Shown here one piece after another: positions 6,801-9,466 of a DNA stretch of 9,466 nucleotides. Position 1 is the first letter of the stretch. The number at the start of each line of letters is the position of its first letter. A program made the position numbers and the translations under genes. The DNA is from Candidatus Zixiibacteriota bacterium. GTDB lineage: Bacteria > Zixibacteria > MSB-5A5 > GN15 > JACZUZ01. The notes beneath the pieces are model-generated. The model was not told the DNA's origin, searched no databases, and saw only the letters and a program-made list of their open reading frames with translations. Where the stretch lies: contig JACZUZ010000045.1 of NCBI GenBank assembly GCA_022572905.1, forward strand, positions 1 to 9,466. The letters are read 5' to 3'.

Positions 6801-7511
6801 CGCATCGATTATTTGAGACCACAGAGAGGCAGCATTCTCCTGCGAATATTGACCAATTAGTGAGTGAATAAATGACAAGATTACGCCGGATCTAATGTCC
6901 AAGTCATAGCTGAGAAGATGAAAATGATTCAGGAACTCGAAGAGTTGGTTGTCAGAAATCACTTTGCCATTATTGGCTTTCATCAAATTCATCCTAAAGG
7001 CAAGTAACTTTCTTCGTTTTTCATCACTACTGAAATTGGTCGTCTCGACCTTTTTGATGAACTCTTCAGCGCTTTCAGAGTATCTTGCCCATTCAAGAAT
7101 CACGCGTGCATTGTTAACGTCGGTCGCGCTTAAAGGGCCAGTCAAAAGTGCAATGACATCGTTCCCTCTTGAAAAAAGGTCAGCGTTATTGAAATCATTC
7201 CATGCGGCCTGAATGACTTCGCCAAAGTCTTTGTCTTTTTCAGTTATGTTTATGGAATGCTTAATCTGACCAAGAATCTTGCGCTCTGGGCCTCTGTCAG
7301 TCTTTTCCGCAAAAATGATTAGATCATCTGTATCCCATCCTGCAAATCTACCTTGTAACTTTATTTTCCGTATTGGCCAGTTTGGCATGCAAGGAGCAAA
7401 TCCACTAGTAAGCATGAGAACAACAAAGTAAGACTGCACATGCGCTTCAAAATGTGCGCCTCCGCCACCGGTAGAAAAAGGGTTGCTGAGTTGTTTTCCA
7501 GTGCCACTCAC
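3891..7511 (-). CDS. 1206-residue protein with N-terminal PD-(D/E)xK-like (DUF4297/Cap4-like) nuclease domain; probable effector
   Basis: The N-terminus reads NPFSTGGGGAHFEAHVQ (residues 10-26), followed by GWDTDDLIIF (58-67) and LGQIKHSI (80-87). Together E22, D62/D63 and Q82-x-K84 form the acid...D...Q/E-x-K pattern of PD-(D/E)xK nucleases. The glycine-rich FE start resembles the double-stranded DNA nuclease domains of Cap4/DUF4297-type defence effectors. The conserved-looking region extends to about residue 230. The remaining 970 residues are acidic, tryptophan-rich and mostly helical, without a Walker A motif, transmembrane segment or SAVED-like signature I can see; I infer a helical-repeat sensing or scaffold region. 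The GTG start at 7509-7511 has GGAGA 7 nt upstream (7519-7523) and overlaps the stop of the 38-residue ORF (GTGA). It most likely cleaves nucleic acid when triggered, perhaps through its DAC-domain partner. The nuclease assignment is moderately sure; the system role is inference. Confidence 0.8.
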   Translation of the reverse strand: MSGTGKQLSNPFSTGGGGAHFEAHVQSYFVVLMLTSGFAPCMPNWPIRKIKLQGRFAGWDTDDLIIFAEKTDRGPERKILGQIKHSINITEKDKDFGEVIQAAWNDFNNADLFSRGNDVIALLTGPLSATDVNNARVILEWARYSESAEEFIKKVETTNFSSDEKRRKLLAFRMNLMKANNGKVISDNQLFEFLNHFHLLSYDLDIRSGVILSFIHSLIGQYSQENAASLWSQIIDAVQSANKNAGTITPDSLPEELRIAFKERAREVFPSELSASKDLSTKPERSRLGDTPGLAIANLLGSWDEGNESDKEVIHQLANKNYDTWIDEIREILQQPSSPIKLKNGIWRVTERNALWQALGSRIFDDNLDSLRQCIVSVLGERDPQFDLPVGERHAASIHGKVLKYSQFLRKGLSESLALLGNNSGELSNCSRDKSVTVSILAIREIFANANWVLWGSLDNLLPILAEAAPDEFLEAVENALQQSPCPFDELFSQEDGGIFGANYLTGLLWALETLAWNEEYLVRVCIILGGLADHDPGGNWANRPSNSLATILLPWLPQTKASFNKRKVVLQTIQKEIPEVAWKLLLDLLPNQQHVSMSTPKPTWRNPIPDDWKKQVTQEEYWEQISFYSELAVSMAELDNEKLSELISHLENLPLSSINKTLEYVSSDVFCKAPEEERLEVWTKLIEIAQKHRSFSDTNWALRSEIVSKIEDVAAKLAPTNPLILHRRLFSDREYELYERRGNWEEERQKLRERRHRAINEVRDSGGMEAVIKLVESVESPYIVGHSLGSFANGKVDAYVLPSLLETNEKNLSQFTSGYVCSRHGIHSWTWVDGLDISDWSVAQRVRLLSYLPFSREAWNRATEWLGESEKEYWIETSASPHHTDEDLGAAIDKLIECERPYAAIRCIHKMLQKKQPLDKPQSVIALLAAVSSVEPPHALDTYQIVEIIKALQDDPETDPADLSRIEWAYLTLLDRHMGATPKLLDNKLASDPSFFCEVIRLIYRSKNRTSNTSFFWKLRHPFSRSRGETRIEIEPSEQEKAFAANAYRLLDEWRTPPGTQPDRSVSQEKFEKWLEHVKDECTVSGHLEVALTHVGKVLFYRSPDPQGLWINETFAEALNDQSNEKMRSGFSLEAFNSRGVHLIDPTGKPERELAAQYREKAVAVEDKGYQRLAVTLRSIAESYDRDAERNIDEHDAEALEVQDI

Positions 7512-7624
7512 CGAACAATCTCCGCATTCATTATAAATGGAAGGAATTGTTGTCGGGCTTCTCGAAGATTCCTGACATGCTTCAGTAAATTACAATCCAC
7601 GATCGTAAATACAGACTCAATCAT
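7508..7624 (-). CDS. 38-residue micro-protein bridging the DAC and nuclease genes
   Basis: The ATG at 7622-7624 lies inside the last codons of the DAC gene. It is preceded by a near-ideal Shine-Dalgarno, GGAGG at 7631-7635, with 6 nt spacing. The frame runs exactly through the gap and its TGA (7508-7510) overlaps the GTG of the nuclease gene. Overlap at both ends plus a strong ribosome binding site argue for real translation rather than a chance frame. The peptide starts MIESVFTIVDCNLLKHV and continues through a basic, probably helical part to the C-terminus. It has no membrane segment and no recognised family. It could be a small regulatory subunit, an inhibitor of the nuclease, or a leader that only couples translation of the nuclease gene to the DAC gene. 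Confidence 0.6.
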   Translation of the reverse strand: MIESVFTIVDCNLLKHVRNLREARQQFLPFIMNAEIVR

Positions 7625-8945
7625 CAGATTCCTCCCAAAGGGAACTTGACATCAAATTGAAAGTGGGTTTTGGATCTTTGACTTTCCCGGGCCGGTGGTA
7701 AGCTTCGATTCCACCGTCCTCCGAAACTTTTATTCCCAATCCGAATTTTCCCAACTTGATTGCTGCTGCATGCCGTCCACCAGCTGAACTGCCCTCGGTC
7801 ACCTTTAGGATCGCACCCACGGCTAAAATCCTACCTTGATAATCGAGTATTGTAGCTCCATCTATTGCTAGAAGCTCCTGTCGTAGGCGCCGATCCAATT
7901 TCTGAAATTCCTTTCCTTTTGAAATTCTATGAACGAATCGTGCTTTAACGGATTTTCCCTTGCGAATATGGTCCTTTTTATTCGGAGCGAGTTCTTTTGC
8001 CAATTTGCTCTCCTCCCCGCCGACCATTACTCCAATGCAGGCGCCTGTCCGCGCGAAAGATGCATCTAAGCAACTTTCCAAAATAGCTCTTCGAACACTT
8101 TTGTTCTGTGGGCACCCCATTTGCGTTATCACCGGACTATAAACCATAAAATGCCAATTCCCACTCCGTCGTGTGAAAACAAGCTGTCCGTCCTTGATAA
8201 TTAGTATCTCACCCAAACGATTCAATAAAAGAGCAGTTCTCCCCGGCTTGTCTATGGACCAAGATGCGACGGCCGCAACTCTGAGAGGTGCATAAGGAGG
8301 TAGCCTTGGAGGAATTGCTAAGGGCAAATATTGCACAAGTTGCCCGTTGTAGTTACTAATAAGAATTGTGTCGTACCCGTTTGTCATTACTGGGCTAAAT
8401 TTCTCATGCCATAATTCCTCTAGATGAACTGTGCGTCTGACTCTGACATCCTCTATTCCATATGCTGCAGAAATCGGATTGCCCTCATATAGTGAAGTAG
8501 ACCATTTAGCCAGTTGATCAATTATTCTGAGAACGCTACGCTCTTGGTCTTGAGAAGAACTCACTGCTTTTGCGACAATCCGTCTCTTAATAGTAGTGAG
8601 AAGATCTTCCTCAAAGTTCGTTCCAATTCCGTCTTGTATTTCTTCCAGGGATGAAACAAACGCGCTTGCGACTTCATGCTCCGTTAATGCAGTAGATGAC
8701 AAATCCGCAAATGGCTGACTTCGTTCTATCACGACCCGATAATCTGCATCTTTCCTAGGCTTAACTCCTAAGGCACATTGGTGTCCTCGAAATGCTACGA
8801 CCTCGGAGTTCCTCTTAGCCTGGTCGGTTCCTGATTTCAATCTGGCTCCGGAGAACAAAGGAAGGAGGTTATCAGAGACTAGTTGCCTGAATTTTTCTTT
8901 TTCAAGAATGGGGGTTAAATTTTCCGAGTATCCACTCTCACTCAC
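7617..8945 (-). CDS. 442-residue protein with C-terminal DisA/DAC-like nucleotide cyclase or sensor domain
   Basis: Residues about 285-417 look like a diadenylate cyclase (DAC, DisA_N) fold. A helix RRAILESCLDASFARTGACI leads into strand IGVMV. Then come LLAIDGATILDYQGRILAVGAIL (DGA motif at 362-364), GGRHAAAI (R391, H392) and a closing strand IKVSEDGGIEAYH. In DisA the DGA and RHR motifs bind and cyclise ATP to c-di-AMP; here RHR is RHA, so synthesis is possible but not assured. Non-catalytic DAC relatives have been proposed as nucleotide sensors in conflict systems. Residues 1-280 are unassigned. The frame is open up to an ATG at 9089, but that part covers hsdM sequence in another frame. 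I choose GTG 8943-8945, which has GGAGAG at 8954-8959 with 8 nt spacing. It is the first intact gene after the hsdM remnant and overlaps the 38-residue ORF. I infer the signalling half of the cassette. Confidence 0.75.
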   Translation of the reverse strand: MSESGYSENLTPILEKEKFRQLVSDNLLPLFSGARLKSGTDQAKRNSEVVAFRGHQCALGVKPRKDADYRVVIERSQPFADLSSTALTEHEVASAFVSSLEEIQDGIGTNFEEDLLTTIKRRIVAKAVSSSQDQERSVLRIIDQLAKWSTSLYEGNPISAAYGIEDVRVRRTVHLEELWHEKFSPVMTNGYDTILISNYNGQLVQYLPLAIPPRLPPYAPLRVAAVASWSIDKPGRTALLLNRLGEILIIKDGQLVFTRRSGNWHFMVYSPVITQMGCPQNKSVRRAILESCLDASFARTGACIGVMVGGEESKLAKELAPNKKDHIRKGKSVKARFVHRISKGKEFQKLDRRLRQELLAIDGATILDYQGRILAVGAILKVTEGSSAGGRHAAAIKLGKFGLGIKVSEDGGIEAYHRPGKVKDPKPTFNLMSSSLWEESDD

Positions 8946-8964
8946 ACGACTATCTCTCCATTCA

Positions 8965-9177
8965 TTAGGCGCGGCAATAGAAGGTCGCGGGCTTGGGCAA
9001 GCTGGATTCAATCTCTGGCTTGACTGTGAGGAATCGGCTGTAGGCGTGGCGGAGAAACACCAGTCCCATGACGGGCAAGAAATACTCATTGCTGGCGTAG
9101 TTGGAGTTTGCGCGAAGTGTGTCAGCGGCGCCCCAGAGACGTTTCTTAATTGCTTCGATGTGTTCTAATTGGGGCAT
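8965..9177 (-). pseudogene. hsdM: N-terminal remnant of type I restriction methyltransferase M subunit
   Basis: From ATG 9175-9177 the frame reads MPQLEHIEAIKKRLWGAAD, then LRANSNYASNEY and FLPVMGLVFLRHAYSRFL. This is the typical N-terminal helical domain of HsdM, which contacts the specificity subunit and DNA. Similarity fades after EIESSLPK (about 8992); seven unrelated codons follow and then TAA at 8965. HsdM is normally about 500 residues or more, with SAM-binding and NPPF/Y catalytic motifs further on; all are missing, so no methyltransferase activity is possible. A TTG at 9211-9213 extends the frame by 12 codons, but ATG 9177 matches the usual family start. The fragment ends 20 nt before the DAC-protein GTG, so it may now serve as a translated leader. 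Confidence 0.8.
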
Positions 9178-9236
9178 AACTATTTCTGCTCGCAAGAATT
9201 TCTTACTCAGCAAGTCTTTACCTTGATTATTGGGTC

Positions 9237-9266
9237 AATATGCGAGTTATCGAGTAGTCTTGTTAA
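9237..9266 (-). promoter_or_regulatory. Possible sigma-70 promoter of the former hsdM operon
   Basis: On the minus strand TTAACA (9261-9266, 5 of 6 to -35) and CATATT (9237-9242, 4 of 6 to -10) are separated by 18 nt. The predicted start of transcription is about 50 nt before the hsdM-remnant ATG. The matches are ordinary, but the place is right for the promoter that would now drive the inserted cassette. Confidence 0.25.
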
Positions 9267-9347
9267 GTCTCCATACTTGCAGCTGCCATTATTGACAGGG
9301 AATTATCAGGTTCGCTGGGAATGGTTTGCGGTCGCTTGGGCGGGTCT

Positions 9348-9466
9348 TTAACATCCTTCTACGAATAGGTTACCATCCGAATCAGCCTTGAGTCCTACCA
9401 AAAAGCCACATAAGGCTCTGAATGTCAAGGGCTTCCTGTCGGTTAGTATGCTTCGAGCATCGTTCA
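9348..9466 (-). CDS. Possible C-terminal end of an upstream gene, cut by window edge
   Basis: A frame open from the window edge (first full codon at 9464) runs 38 codons to TAA at 9348-9350 and ends DSDGNLFVEGC. The peptide looks reasonably protein-like (RKPLTFRALCGFLVGLKAD), but an open frame of this length is common by chance. A second frame on the same strand (about 28 codons, containing EALDIQSLMWLFGRTQG) is equally plausible. I recognise neither. If real, it is the gene next to the type I locus. Confidence 0.25.
   Translation of the reverse strand, partial: NDARSILTDRKPLTFRALCGFLVGLKADSDGNLFVEGC

Noticed and set aside
8946..9089. Upstream start (ATG 9087-9089) for the DAC-domain protein, giving 490 residues
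   Set aside because: This part overlaps the hsdM remnant in another frame and reads a serine/proline/cysteine-rich sequence without domain character. GTG 8943-8945 has a well-spaced GGAGAG.
1..9466. CRISPR array, tRNA, rRNA, insertion sequence or integrase
   Set aside because: I saw no regularly spaced repeats, cloverleaf-like sequence, transposase or recombinase motif in any frame.

Overview
The window is bacterial DNA of intermediate base composition, with purine-rich ribosome binding sites and several GTG starts. I cannot place the organism more closely. Every gene I can support is on the minus strand, so the map reads from position 9466 down to 1. The parts fit a mobile or accessory region: a phage/plasmid-type replication module at the low-coordinate end and a defence locus at the high-coordinate end.

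High-coordinate half (about 3343-9266): this looks like a type I restriction-modification locus whose interior has been replaced. The first 60 or so codons of an hsdM-like methyltransferase gene remain at 8965-9177. The last 100 to 125 codons of an hsdR-like gene remain at about 3343-3750, with an in-frame TAG. Between them, instead of the rest of hsdM, hsdS and most of hsdR, lies a compact operon. It encodes (i) a 442-residue protein ending in a DisA/DAC-like nucleotide cyclase or nucleotide-sensor domain, (ii) a 38-residue micro-protein that fills the gap and overlaps the genes on both sides, (iii) a 1206-residue protein with an N-terminal PD-(D/E)xK-like nuclease domain and a very long, probably helical remainder, and (iv) a small ORF that starts inside the end of (iii) and runs in frame into the hsdR remnant. 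By analogy with cyclic-nucleotide antiphage systems, I infer a candidate nucleotide-signalling defence cassette: a DAC-type sensor or synthase paired with a nuclease effector, possibly using the old hsdM promoter. I do not recognise it as a named system.

Middle (about 1333-3100): a gene-poor stretch leads into a two-gene unit of a 46-residue protein and a 450-residue orphan with a possible helix-turn-helix. The two genes overlap by ATGA. A 15-bp palindrome sits exactly on the start codon of the small gene and looks like an operator.

Low-coordinate end (1-1108): a small acidic ORF, a free-standing CHC2 zinc-finger (DnaG-type) primase protein and the beginning of a D5-like phage/plasmid primase-helicase. 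They overlap one another and form a replication operon typical of phages, satellites or integrated plasmids. The last gene leaves the window at position 1.
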